Part shown: positions 35,964-44,950 of the stretch, piece by piece | Layout of the letters: each line of letters begins with the position of its first letter | How positions within the stretch are numbered: position 1 is the stretch's first letter | NCBI GenBank assembly: GCA_003054495.1 | Contig: CP028514.1 | Span: 2,124,001-2,188,000 of the forward strand | Direction of reading: 5' to 3' | Length of the DNA stretch: 64,000 nucleotides | From: Carboxydocella thermautotrophica | Lineage (GTDB): Bacteria; Bacillota; GCA-003054495; Carboxydocellales; Carboxydocellaceae | Notes under the pieces: model-generated | What the model saw: only the letters and a program-made list of their open reading frames with translations | The model's database searches: none | What the model was told of the DNA's origin: nothing | Translations under genes and position numbers: made by a program

Positions 35964-37157
35964 TTATTTAACTTCCGATATTAATTGCCCAATCCGCCTG
36001 ATGCCCTCCTCCAGTACTTCCAGACTAACGGCATAGGAAAGGCGCATGGTTCCCGGTTGACCAAAAGCCTCCCCGGGTACAGCAGCCACCTGGACCTCTT
36101 CCAGTAACAGTTCAGCCAGCTGAGCGCTGCTCTCTATTGGCCGCCCCTGCCAGCTTTTGCCCAGAACGCCACTGACATCGGGGAACAGGTAAAAAGCACC
36201 AGCTGGCCGAGAGCAGTAGATTCCGGGGATTTGCTGCAACAGTTCCCAGCCCCGCTGCCGCCGTCGGTCAAAAGCTGCCACCATCTCCTGCAAGGGCTGC
36301 TGGGGCCCGGTTAAAGCAGCCAGAGCCGCCGCCTGGGCGATAGAAGTGGGGTTGCTGGTACAATGGCTCTGTAAGTCCGCCATTGCTTTGGCCCAGGGCA
36401 AAGGAGCAGCTGCATAACCGATCCGCCATCCGGTCATGGCATAGGCTTTGGACACCCCGTTGATAACAATGGCCTGCCCGCTCAATTCCGGCACTACTGC
36501 CACGATGCTGTGATGCTGGTTACCATCATAAACCAGTTTCTCATAGATTTCATCAGAAATCACCGCCAAACCCCGTTCCAGCAGCCATTTTCCGATACTT
36601 TCCAGTTCTTCCCGACTGTACACTGCTCCTGTAGGGTTATTGGGGCTGTTTAATATCAAGGCTTTCGTTCGTCCAGTTATTGCCCTTTCCAGGTCTTCCA
36701 CCCTGACTTTATAATTATTTTCCCGGCTGGCTGGCACCGGTACCGGTACCCCACCGGCCAGCTTGATCTGTTCCTCATAACTCACCCAGTAAGGTACAGG
36801 CATCAGCACCTCATCCCCGGGGTTAATTATAACCTGCAGGGCATTATACAAACTGTGTTTGGCCCCACAGGAAACTACTACCTGGGCCGGACTATATAAA
36901 AGGCCATTCTCCTGAGCCAGTTTGGTCACAATCGCTTCCTTCAGTTCTTCTATCCCTGCTACTGCGGTATATTTGGTCATCCCCCGCTCTATGGCCCGCA
37001 TGGCCGCAGTCTTGATGTGTTCAGGGGTATCAAAATCCGGTTCTCCAACCCCGAAATTGATCACCTTTGCCCCGGCTCTGGCCATTGCCTTGGCTTTACT
37101 ATCCAGCGCCAGGGTAGGTGATGGAGAAATTCTCAGCGCCCGTTCTGCCAGTTCCAT
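35964..37157 (-). CDS. Pyridoxal-phosphate aspartate aminotransferase, class I (AspB type)
   Basis: Transfers amino groups from aspartate or related amino acids. GVGEPDFDTP and the PLP-lysine in GVSKAYAMTGWRIGY are visible, as is LNSPNNPTGAVY. 397 residues, typical of the Bacillus/Thermus AspB subgroup. It lies 16 bases after the second STAS gene with no terminator between, so it is probably the last gene of that operon, although its function seems unrelated. Confidence 0.93.
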   Translation of the reverse strand: MELAERALRISPSPTLALDSKAKAMARAGAKVINFGVGEPDFDTPEHIKTAAMRAIERGMTKYTAVAGIEELKEAIVTKLAQENGLLYSPAQVVVSCGAKHSLYNALQVIINPGDEVLMPVPYWVSYEEQIKLAGGVPVPVPASRENNYKVRVEDLERAITGRTKALILNSPNNPTGAVYSREELESIGKWLLERGLAVISDEIYEKLVYDGNQHHSIVAVVPELSGQAIVINGVSKAYAMTGWRIGYAAAPLPWAKAMADLQSHCTSNPTSIAQAAALAALTGPQQPLQEMVAAFDRRRQRGWELLQQIPGIYCSRPAGAFYLFPDVSGVLGKSWQGRPIESSAQLAELLLEEVQVAAVPGEAFGQPGTMRLSYAVSLEVLEEGIRRIGQLISEVK

Positions 37158-37173
37158 GAAAGTACCTCCCGTT

Positions 37174-37581
37174 TTATGTATTCACAAGAAGGTCTTTCGA
37201 CAGCGATTGGCGTTTTCCTTTCTCTTCAGCGAATGTATGCAAAAAACTTAAAGCAATGGGCCGTTGCAAACCTTCCGGAGCCAGGAAGATGCGGCCATCT
37301 ACCAGTACAATCAACCCCATGTCAAATAGCAAACGGAAGGTATCCTCTCCTAAAAGACAGGAACTGGCATAGATCTGCTGTTGCTGCAATTCCAGCAGCC
37401 ATTCCAGCAAAATATTAATCCCTGAACTGTCGGTAAAAGTAACATGGCTTAAGTCCAGACTAAACTCCGGCTGCAGCTGATATTTTTTCTCATTTCCCAG
37501 ATTTTCAGCCAGCAGCAAATCCATTTCTCCCTCCAGACTAACTTTCTTGCCTTCCTGTTCTACTAAAACTTTAATACTCAT
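37174..37581 (-). CDS. STAS-domain anti-sigma factor antagonist-like protein, copy 2
   Basis: SpoIIAA/RsbV fold: IKVLVEQEGKKVSLEGEMD, a first helix, then SLDLSHVTFTDSSGINILLEW. The Ser of DSSG is the usual phosphorylation site in partner switching. A 40-residue C-terminal extension is unusual. The start ATG 37581 overlaps the HD-GYP/kinase stop as ATGA, so the two are coupled. It is a likely substrate of that kinase domain. Confidence 0.85.
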   Translation of the reverse strand: MSIKVLVEQEGKKVSLEGEMDLLLAENLGNEKKYQLQPEFSLDLSHVTFTDSSGINILLEWLLELQQQQIYASSCLLGEDTFRLLFDMGLIVLVDGRIFLAPEGLQRPIALSFLHTFAEEKGKRQSLSKDLLVNT

Positions 37582-39737
37582 AAGGTACCAGTAACCTCCA
37601 TCCTGCTCTTCCCGCACTCCACCATTACGATAGAACCGGTACTATCTGTAGCCAGATAGACTTTGTTGCAGTGTTCCAGTATTACCGAGAAACCATACCC
37701 AAGGGATTTCTTGGTAGAAAACCCCTTGACCAGCAAGGACTGGGGCAGTTTTTCCACTTCAAAACCGCTCCCTTCGTCCCTGACGACAATATAGAGATTA
37801 TCTCGATCATCCAGCCCCCAGTTAACCTGCCCGCCCCGGGCATGCTTGAGGGCATTGGTGGCCAGCTCAGAGAGAATCAGCAGCAGTTCCTTGCTGCGTT
37901 TCTCCGGATACTGACGCACCTGTAACCAGATCTGGAAATGTTCCCGCAGCTGGCCCAGATCCCGGGCCTCCTTAACCTCCAGCCACTCTCCCAAATTTAA
38001 TTTATGCCAGAAATCCAGCATTTCTTCCTTTTCAGCAAGATGCAGTTTGGATTGAGTGACACTGGCCAGAATATCGCGGTAGATGCGGCGGGTGAACTTC
38101 AATTTCCAGTTAACCACCGATTTTTTGTTCGTACGCTCCCACCAGTTGAGGAAAACATCCACTATTTGCGGGTCCCACTGGGCCCCTGCTCCCCGGACCA
38201 GCTCCTCTAAGGCCTGTTCAGCCGTCCGCCCCTTCTGATAAATCCGGTCACTGGTCATGGCATCAAAGGCATCGGCGACAGCGATAATACGAGCCCCCAG
38301 GTCAATGTCCTCTCCGGCTATGCCAGCAGGATAACCCAGGCCATCCCAGCGCTCATGATGTTGTTCCACCGCCTGCAGGATCCCCTGCATTTCCGGGATG
38401 GCTTCCAGAATACGCCGGGATGTTACAGGATGCTGTCTGATCACCACCCGTTCCTCTTCCGTCAGCCGGCCCGGTTTATTCAAAATCAGCTCCGGCACCC
38501 CGATTTTACCGATATCATGCAACAAACCGGCCAGATAAATATTTTCCTTTTGCTGTGCCGTCAACCCCATTTCCTCAGCAATAATACGAGCATAGCGGGC
38601 CACATTCTCGGAATGACCTTTGGTATAGCGGTCCCGGGCCTCCAGAGCCTGTACCAGAGCCTGGATGGTAGCCAGAAAACGGGCTTTAATGGCCTGGTGC
38701 ATCAGTTCGTGTTTGAGGATAGCTCCCATTTTTTCCGCAATTAAAGTAGCCACCATCACTATCTCCGGAGGATAGGGTCTCTTGCTGTCTTCCGCTTTTA
38801 CCCGGTTGCCTATAAGCAAAGCTCCCCGGGTAGTACCATCAATGCGGATGGGAACCACCAGAATATCGCTGTATTCCGGGGAAAGCAAATCCAGTTGCAC
38901 AGTTTGGGACGCAGTCCCCAGATTCAGTGTTTCCCCGGAAGCGCAGACCAGGGAAAGCAGCCCGACAGTCTGGCGGCTCAGGCTGGCTTCCTCCCCCAGC
39001 CCCCAGTGGGCCAGCAGGCGAAAGCCTTCTTCTCCTTCTTCCCTGACCACCACCGTCCCTATCTGGCTGCCGGACATTAGCATTAGAAACAATAAACCCA
39101 GCAAATAGGCCTGTTCTGCCTGTAATACAGGAGTGATAATTCCGGCTTGTAAAAACCTTCGTAGATTCTGGCGAAAATGATTAGCCAGTTCGGAATCATC
39201 CAGCAGACATTTTTGCCGGCAGCAGATATTTACCAGTAACAAGTCCCCGTAGCAGGAAGCATATAACTTATTCCAGCCCAGGGGAATAGGCTCAGAAAGA
39301 TAACGATAATCTCCCTCTGCCCTTTTCAGCCTGCGGATTGCTTCCTGGATTGCCGGGCTAAAGCGGCTGGCTATTTGTCGATCACCGGCAATAATTTGCC
39401 ACTCATACTCGTCATCAAACTTTATTATGGCAGCTGCCCAGGAACCCACCAGGTTTTTCTGAAAGCGGACAAAGATTTCCCAGGCTTCTTCAGCCATAAC
39501 CTGCCCGTCCATAATTTTTAACACCAGCCGCACCAGCTCCGCCTGCTCCCAGCGCTGCTGCCACCAGGTTTTTTGTTGCTGAAATAATAGATAGTAAACA
39601 CCGCCTAGAGCCAAAAGCAGCAAAAAGGTCAGTAACCATACAGAGGCCAGTCGATGACCATCATAATACAGCAGGGCCAGTAACAAAGAAAAAAGTATGA
39701 TATAGAGGGTAGTAACCAGCCAGAAGCGGTTTTTCAC
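37578..39737 (-). CDS. HD-GYP phosphodiesterase fused to an RsbW/RsbT-type serine kinase domain
   Basis: 719 residues. Two N-terminal membrane segments (7-47); a GAF-like region from about 210 to 330; then a complete HD-GYP domain (TKGHSENVARYA, LLHDIGKIGVPE, HHERWDGLGYPAGIAGED, RIIAVADAFDAMTSDRIYQ). After about 100 residues of linker comes a HATPase_c_2 domain with N box LSELATNALKHA, the G1-like DEGSGF and GYGFSVI. This last part is like the RsbW/SpoIIAB/RsbT kinases that phosphorylate STAS proteins. Start is GTG 39737, overlapping the upstream STAS stop as GTGA. Flanked by STAS genes on both sides. It joins cyclic-di-GMP hydrolysis with partner switching in one chain. Confidence 0.9.
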   Translation of the reverse strand: MKNRFWLVTTLYIILFSLLLALLYYDGHRLASVWLLTFLLLLALGGVYYLLFQQQKTWWQQRWEQAELVRLVLKIMDGQVMAEEAWEIFVRFQKNLVGSWAAAIIKFDDEYEWQIIAGDRQIASRFSPAIQEAIRRLKRAEGDYRYLSEPIPLGWNKLYASCYGDLLLVNICCRQKCLLDDSELANHFRQNLRRFLQAGIITPVLQAEQAYLLGLLFLMLMSGSQIGTVVVREEGEEGFRLLAHWGLGEEASLSRQTVGLLSLVCASGETLNLGTASQTVQLDLLSPEYSDILVVPIRIDGTTRGALLIGNRVKAEDSKRPYPPEIVMVATLIAEKMGAILKHELMHQAIKARFLATIQALVQALEARDRYTKGHSENVARYARIIAEEMGLTAQQKENIYLAGLLHDIGKIGVPELILNKPGRLTEEERVVIRQHPVTSRRILEAIPEMQGILQAVEQHHERWDGLGYPAGIAGEDIDLGARIIAVADAFDAMTSDRIYQKGRTAEQALEELVRGAGAQWDPQIVDVFLNWWERTNKKSVVNWKLKFTRRIYRDILASVTQSKLHLAEKEEMLDFWHKLNLGEWLEVKEARDLGQLREHFQIWLQVRQYPEKRSKELLLILSELATNALKHARGGQVNWGLDDRDNLYIVVRDEGSGFEVEKLPQSLLVKGFSTKKSLGYGFSVILEHCNKVYLATDSTGSIVMVECGKSRMEVTGTL

Positions 39738-40096
39738 TGCTGATCACGGCAAACCAGTGCCAGAGGTATCTCCTTGTCTGCCGCTTTCAGTACCCAGCCG
39801 TTCTCAGCCGGCACCACCATTCCCAGTAATTGCAGGATCTCAAACAAGGTCGGCCCGATTTCCCAGCCCGTAACGGTTACTCCCAGCAAAGTCAGTTCTT
39901 CCAGAAAGTCCAGCACCGCCCCCATCCCGGTGGAATCAATAAACTTAACTCCACAAAAATTGAATACTACTTCAGTTTCCCCCAGCAACAGGGGTACCAG
40001 CTGCTGCTTAAAGGCATCCGCCGTACCCAGGTCCAGCGCTCCGCTAATTTTTATTAAAGCCCGTTCACCCAGCCGCTCTTTTTCCACCTGTAACAT
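39734..40096 (-). CDS. STAS-domain anti-sigma factor antagonist-like protein, copy 1
   Basis: A canonical RsbV/SpoIIAA shape: ALIKISGALDLGTADAFKQQL, then VVFNFCGVKFIDSTGMGAVLDFL with the DSTG phosphorylation loop, and a C-terminal extension. ATG 40096 has GGAGG 6 bases before it; the overlapping ATGA at the FapA stop is an alternative start (40111). It ends by overlapping the HD-GYP/kinase start, so the stoichiometry is coupled. Confidence 0.87.
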   Translation of the reverse strand: MLQVEKERLGERALIKISGALDLGTADAFKQQLVPLLLGETEVVFNFCGVKFIDSTGMGAVLDFLEELTLLGVTVTGWEIGPTLFEILQLLGMVVPAENGWVLKAADKEIPLALVCRDQQ

Positions 40097-40107
40097 ATTC
40101 TTCCTCC

Positions 40108-42111
40108 TCATTGCAAGTGTTCTTTATACAGGTAATCCACCCGTAAAATCCCCTGTTCATCTACTGCTACCCGAACGTCTTGCAGACCTTCCTGGACCTT
40201 GAACAGCTGACGACCGACCCGGAAGCTGACCCCGGGATAGACCCGGTTAACCAGAATGCGGCGGCCGAAAACAAATTCCACCATCGTGGGAGTGGCCATG
40301 GGGCTCCCCAGTTCATTCAATACGGCATTACCGGTCACAATCAAACGCCCACCGCGAAAAATGCTGTCTTTTTTCTCCGCCAGCACATCGCCCCCGGCAC
40401 TTACCTGACACATATAGGCACCCTGGCCGGTAAAGACTATCTTACCGCTGGCCTCCAGTTTACTGTTATGGGCATAAGCCAGCTTAATATCAGAAGCGGA
40501 ATTGATGGTGGCCTCCAGGTCAATAATCTCCTTTTCCAGCCGCAAAATGGCTTCCTGAATTTCCAGCTCATCAGCCACTTCCAGTACACCTAATCCCACA
40601 AACTTGCGAGCCACCAGGCGGATGATTTCGTTCAAACTGTCACTGGGGCTCTGGTTTTGTAACATCTGAACAATTTGTAAAATCAGTTTCGGTAAAGTAG
40701 CAAATTTCTGATCCAGCAAAATGCGCAGCAAACGTCCTAAGCCATAGCGAGCCAGGTCTTCACTGCCAAAGGCCGGATGCTGTTTGAGCTGTACTACTGC
40801 CAGCAAGAGGGATTCCAGTTCCCCCTTGATTTCCCGCAGACGGTAGATAATTTCACTGTTAATGGCATCCATACCCCCTGCCACCAGGGTTGCCCCGACC
40901 ACGTTCTTATGGACGGTGATATTGCCTCTGGCCTGCACTGAACCCTGGGTGACACTGCCATGGATTTCCACATCGCCTCCGGCGATGACACTGGCACCAT
41001 CCATGACATTGCCCCAAACTACTACGTGGCCATCAAAGCGCACATTGCCGGAAGCCAGGTTAACATCCCCCTGCACCGTGTAGATGGGTAAAACACTGAT
41101 GACCGAGTTTTTCAAAATCGGCCGTCCAGCCGTTACCGCTACCGCCACCTGGCCATCTTCCATCAACGTGGCCCCCTGCTTCACCAGCAGCTGTGGTTCT
41201 TTGTATTCCGGCACAGGAATAATTTCCCCGGTTACTGTCATCCCGGGCCGCCCCGGCCTGGCCGGATATTTGCGGGCCAGAATCTCCCCGGCTTCCACAC
41301 TGGGAATGGTCCGGTGTTCATAGAAGTTAATCCGCTGCTCCTCTTCCATCTCATCCAGTCGTGCCTGCTGGGTTTCATCCAGAAAATAATACTCGATTTT
41401 TCCAGCCTCGCCTGGAACCATGGGGCGTCCCCGGGCCACCAGATAGCGACCCCCATTGATACGGGCCTGCTCCACCGCCTGGATATCCACTCCATATACA
41501 ACCCCATGCTCCTTGAGGATGTTTACCAGCTCGGTAGTGGTGAAAGGAACCGGTTCAAGGATCTGAACTGCTTCGGCCCTGACAGTCAAACGGGTTTGGG
41601 GCGGTTGGTCTGGAATTTTCATTTTCGCCCCTGAAGCGTAAGTGATGGCCAGATAGGCCTCCAGTTTGTCCGGGGTCAGCTGCACTTCCGCCAGACGTAA
41701 AGGTGGCCTGTCCTCGGCACTGACCACCACCCGGTCCCGGGGACTGACCATGGTTTCCTTCTGAATCAGCTGGCCATTGACCATTACCCTGGTCTCGGGT
41801 CCCGGTGTGATACTGGGATAGCGTCCCCCTTTTACCGGTGCCCGTACCACCACCTGACCATTGCTGATAGCCACAGTGCCATCCTGGGTCTTTTCTTCCA
41901 GTACCGATTCTACCAGTTCCGCCAGCTGATGTTCATCCAGTTCTGTCTTCCCTTCCGGCAACTTCACCTTGATTTTTACCAGCTCATCCTGTTCATTCTG
42001 AACCAGCACCTGCACTTCCAGTTCCTCCGGGTGCCGGCCCAGTTCCACTGCCGCCCGGGCTATTGCCGCTTCTATTGTCCTGTCCTGAAAAATCCATTCC
42101 CTGACTGCCAT
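40108..42111 (-). CDS. FapA family polymer-forming protein (DUF342) with N-terminal Jag-like domain
   Basis: The N-terminal 50 residues (IEAAIARAAVELGRHPEELEV) look like a Jag_N/KH-linked module. The core is a DUF342/FapA beta-helix with repeated short strands (VQGDVNLASGNVRFDGHVVVWGN is the clearest stretch, read in parts), then a helical segment of about 110 residues and a final beta-helix (KIVFTGQGAYMCQVSAGGD). Related FapA proteins affect flagellar placement or cell-surface assembly. ATG 42111 has GGAGG 8 bases before. The upstream HD-GYP frame runs 119 bases into it in another frame. Confidence 0.85.
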   Translation of the reverse strand: MAVREWIFQDRTIEAAIARAAVELGRHPEELEVQVLVQNEQDELVKIKVKLPEGKTELDEHQLAELVESVLEEKTQDGTVAISNGQVVVRAPVKGGRYPSITPGPETRVMVNGQLIQKETMVSPRDRVVVSAEDRPPLRLAEVQLTPDKLEAYLAITYASGAKMKIPDQPPQTRLTVRAEAVQILEPVPFTTTELVNILKEHGVVYGVDIQAVEQARINGGRYLVARGRPMVPGEAGKIEYYFLDETQQARLDEMEEEQRINFYEHRTIPSVEAGEILARKYPARPGRPGMTVTGEIIPVPEYKEPQLLVKQGATLMEDGQVAVAVTAGRPILKNSVISVLPIYTVQGDVNLASGNVRFDGHVVVWGNVMDGASVIAGGDVEIHGSVTQGSVQARGNITVHKNVVGATLVAGGMDAINSEIIYRLREIKGELESLLLAVVQLKQHPAFGSEDLARYGLGRLLRILLDQKFATLPKLILQIVQMLQNQSPSDSLNEIIRLVARKFVGLGVLEVADELEIQEAILRLEKEIIDLEATINSASDIKLAYAHNSKLEASGKIVFTGQGAYMCQVSAGGDVLAEKKDSIFRGGRLIVTGNAVLNELGSPMATPTMVEFVFGRRILVNRVYPGVSFRVGRQLFKVQEGLQDVRVAVDEQGILRVDYLYKEHLQ

Positions 42112-44230
42112 CTCTATCACCTCCGCTTAGCCAGGAAGCGGCCACGGCTGCTTCCTGGGCCAGTTCCTGTACCCAGCGCAAGTCTCGCATCAGGTCATTG
42201 CCTTTGTGTTGTTCTTCATTAATAATAATAATAATAATTAAAACATCCACCAGCAAGGGGTCAAATTGCTGACCGGCTTCCCGCATCAGCTCTTCCAGAG
42301 CCTCCACCAAACTGCGGGGAGGCTGGTAATGCCGGAAATTGAGGATGGCATCAAAAGCTTCCGCCACCGCCAGGATTCGCGCCCCCAGGGAAATTTCATC
42401 CCCCTTCAGACCAGCAGGATAGCCCCGGCCGTCCCAGCGCTCATGGTGTTGTTCAACCATTTCCAGGATTTCTTTATCCACCATCTTCTGGCCCTGTAAA
42501 ATCTTGCGAGCATACTTGACATGGTCCTGAACCAGATTTTTTTCCAGAAAACTGAGGGGACCCGGTTTGGTCAGCAGCTGGCGCTCTATGGCCAGCATTC
42601 CGATATCGTGGATCAATCCCGCCCGCCAGATTTTGCGGGCCTGATCCGTCGGCAAGCCCAGGGCCAGGGCTATTTTTTCTGCCAAATCGGCAGTACGATG
42701 CAAATGGCCACCCAGAAAGGAGACATAGGCCTGGCAGGCAGAGGCCAGTAATCGGTAGGCATCATCCTGTTTTTGCAACAAGCTGGCCACAAAATTTTTG
42801 ATACCCAGATTGAGCCCCAGGCTGCGGGCCACGGTCCCCCCCAGCTGCCATTCTTCTTCAGTGAAAGGATGATACCCCCACTTGTTTTGCAACACCAGAT
42901 AACCCTGAACTTCATTGTTGGACAATAAGGGATAGACCATGATGTTGTGCAGGGAATCTTCCTGTTCTCTGGACCATAGTCCTAACACGGCCAGGTTATT
43001 TACCAGCAAGCCCTCCTCCCGGCTTTGAGCCAGCAGCAACAGGGCCTCCAGGGTCTGGTCCAGACAGATAATGGGCAATTCATGTTCTTCATCTACCGCC
43101 ACAGTCACCTGGTTCCTGGCAATGATAAAAGCCTGTCTGGCCCCGGTAGCAGCAGTTAAAAATCTGAGGACCATGCGGGGCAAAGCCAGCTCCAGTTCTC
43201 TTTCGATCCTGATGGGAGCGCCTGCTTCCCCCGGACCGGCAATCCCCGTGATATAAGCCCTGTTAGCCGCCTTTAAAACTGGTCCCTGCTGCCATAACTC
43301 TATCACCCGGGCCAGCCGCCAGCCTGTCTCCGGTGCCAGGGTTTCCGGCACCTGGTTGATATTCACCAGGGGAGCAAAAGCATATTTTTCTTTTTTTCCC
43401 TTGAATTTAACAGGCAGTTCCTGTAATTCCCCTAGCAAATAAGGAATATGTTCAATCCTGATGGTCCTGATCCCCCGGGGCAAAGGAAGCAGTTCCTGCT
43501 GCCCCCGGACTGCTACCCCGAAAGCCAGGTAAAGCTCCCAGGTTCCCTGTTCCTGGCGGCGAAAAACCGCACCGCCCGGCAAGCCGCATAATAATTCCAG
43601 CATTTCCTGCAACAGGTCTTTATACTCATTTTCAGTCAGCTGATGCTGTAACAGCCGGGTAGAATGATCGGCCAGACGCAAAGCCAGGCGCTGATAGTTT
43701 CTCTTCGCTGCCCAGAACTGGCGCTCCCTGATGATTTTATCCCATTGCCAGAAATTAGCCCCGGCCACAAACAGCAAACCCAGCAGATAGCGGGCGAGAA
43801 ATTCTCCTGAAATCCAGCCTGAGTAATAAGCAATCAAAACTACCCCTTGATGAACCATAAACATCAAGGCCGCTTCCAGCTGTTCATAGGCCAGCAGAAT
43901 GGTAAGAAGATGGAGATAATAAAAAATAATCAGGGCGCCAGCCTGTCCGGAATGATGAGCTGTTAGCCAGACCAGGTAACCCAGTTCTCCCAGAAAAACC
44001 ATCCACATCATGGGCCCATGCAGAGGAGCCCGCAGGTAGCGGAGATACTGCAAACCCAGCAAAACCAACCAGCCCAGCAAGGCCAGCTGCCACCAGCCTT
44101 CGCTTTTATCCATTGCAGTTAGATAAAGAAACCCGCCATAACCCAGCCAGCGCAACCAGGCCATGGACATGGCCCAGAACCGTTTGTTGCGGGTTTTCAG
44201 CCATTGCCAGACTGGTTCGAACATTTTCAT
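41993..44230 (-). CDS. HD-GYP domain membrane protein with overlapping C-terminal end
   Basis: Seven or so N-terminal membrane segments, a central region of about 330 residues (GAF-like), then HD-GYP: HLHRTADLAEKIA, LIHDIGMLAIER, HHERWDGRGYPAGLKGDEIS, RILAVAEAFDAI. A paralog of the 666-residue protein at 44931. The paralog ends with a short tail (AGEAEVAVNSRRQ); here the homologous tail (LAQEAAVAASWLS) runs on for about 40 residues of Gly/Ser-rich sequence inside fapA, suggesting a lost stop or a one-base shift near 42130. An (ATT)6 run gives six isoleucines at 42221-42238. Start ATG 44230 or 44224. Confidence 0.83.
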   Translation of the reverse strand: MKMFEPVWQWLKTRNKRFWAMSMAWLRWLGYGGFLYLTAMDKSEGWWQLALLGWLVLLGLQYLRYLRAPLHGPMMWMVFLGELGYLVWLTAHHSGQAGALIIFYYLHLLTILLAYEQLEAALMFMVHQGVVLIAYYSGWISGEFLARYLLGLLFVAGANFWQWDKIIRERQFWAAKRNYQRLALRLADHSTRLLQHQLTENEYKDLLQEMLELLCGLPGGAVFRRQEQGTWELYLAFGVAVRGQQELLPLPRGIRTIRIEHIPYLLGELQELPVKFKGKKEKYAFAPLVNINQVPETLAPETGWRLARVIELWQQGPVLKAANRAYITGIAGPGEAGAPIRIERELELALPRMVLRFLTAATGARQAFIIARNQVTVAVDEEHELPIICLDQTLEALLLLAQSREEGLLVNNLAVLGLWSREQEDSLHNIMVYPLLSNNEVQGYLVLQNKWGYHPFTEEEWQLGGTVARSLGLNLGIKNFVASLLQKQDDAYRLLASACQAYVSFLGGHLHRTADLAEKIALALGLPTDQARKIWRAGLIHDIGMLAIERQLLTKPGPLSFLEKNLVQDHVKYARKILQGQKMVDKEILEMVEQHHERWDGRGYPAGLKGDEISLGARILAVAEAFDAILNFRHYQPPRSLVEALEELMREAGQQFDPLLVDVLIIIIIINEEQHKGNDLMRDLRWVQELAQEAAVAASWLSGGDRDGSQGMDFSGQDNRSGNSPGGSGTGPAPGGTGSAGAGSE
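42221..42238 (-). repeat. (ATT)6 trinucleotide repeat inside an HD-GYP gene
   Basis: Six perfect ATT codons (AAT on the plus strand) encode poly-Ile after DPLLVDVL. The paralogs have charged or mixed residues here. Slippage would change length by whole codons. Confidence 0.85.
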
Positions 44231-44273
44231 TCCACCTTTGCCGCTTACCGCTCTTTTTCCTGATTAGATAATC

Positions 44274-44280
44274 TTCGACA
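44274..44280 (-). promoter_or_regulatory. Possible single Spo0A box upstream of the HD-GYP cluster
   Basis: TTGTCGAA on the minus strand (core TGTCGAA), 44-50 bases before the HD-GYP start. A 7-base match alone is weak. Confidence 0.25.
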
Positions 44281-44302
44281 ATATGTAACAGAATTCCTGC
44301 CG

Positions 44303-44331
44303 TAGACAGCCCTTTTAAGCTAGAATAAAAT
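44303..44331 (+). promoter_or_regulatory. Probable promoter of the flavoprotein gene
   Basis: TAGACA, 17 bases, TAAAAT, then AAAGGAG and ATG 44357. Confidence 0.5.
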
Positions 44332-44356
44332 GTTAACTAGAAAGGAGAGGATAGCT

Positions 44357-44950
44357 ATGACCTCAGTTGCTGCTCTGGCCCTGCTGGGCAGCCCCCGCCA
44401 CGGCAATTCCTGGACCCTGCTCAACACCGCCTGTCAAATTCTGAGCGAACAGGGGATTAAGGTAGAAATGATAGAACTGCACCGTTTGCAGCTTCACCCT
44501 TGCCTGGGCTGCAATGCCTGTGTAACTACCACTCAATGTATCCAGCAGGATGATATGCAATCCCTCTACCCCAAACTGCTATCCTGTCAGTATCTTCTAC
44601 TGGCAGCCCCAATTTATGCCATGGGCCTCAATGCCCAGACCAAAATCCTGATCGATCGTCTGCAGCCTTTCTGGGGCAAAAAATATGTGCAAAAACAGGC
44701 AGTCATCGCCGATCCGCTTCTGGCTTCCCGTCGCCGGGCCTGGTATATCGGTGTGGCCGGCTCCAATTTGCCGGATGTGTTTCAGGGCGCAGAACAAGTA
44801 GTAAACTATGCCTTTAAGATGCTGGAAATGAAAAAATTCCCTTCTTTCCTGGTCAAACAGCTGGAAGATAAGGATGCTGTCCTGCATAGACCCGAATTGC
44901 TGGCAGAAATAAAAAAAGCGGCAGTGTCCCTTATTGCCGCCGGGAATTAA
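44357..44950 (+). CDS. NADPH-dependent FMN reductase/flavodoxin-fold protein
   Basis: Flavodoxin fold with the FMN phosphate loop GSPRHGNSWTLL at the start, CLGCNACVTTTQC (Cys-rich, as in iron-sulfur flavoproteins) and APIYAMGLNAQTKILIDRLQ. 197 residues. ATG 44357 has AAAGGAG 9 bases upstream. It is the only plus-strand gene in the region and converges with the 44931 HD-GYP gene, overlapping it by 20 bases. Its redox partner is unknown; fewer cysteines than true iron-sulfur flavoproteins. Confidence 0.87.
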   Translation: MTSVAALALLGSPRHGNSWTLLNTACQILSEQGIKVEMIELHRLQLHPCLGCNACVTTTQCIQQDDMQSLYPKLLSCQYLLLAAPIYAMGLNAQTKILIDRLQPFWGKKYVQKQAVIADPLLASRRRAWYIGVAGSNLPDVFQGAEQVVNYAFKMLEMKKFPSFLVKQLEDKDAVLHRPELLAEIKKAAVSLIAAGN

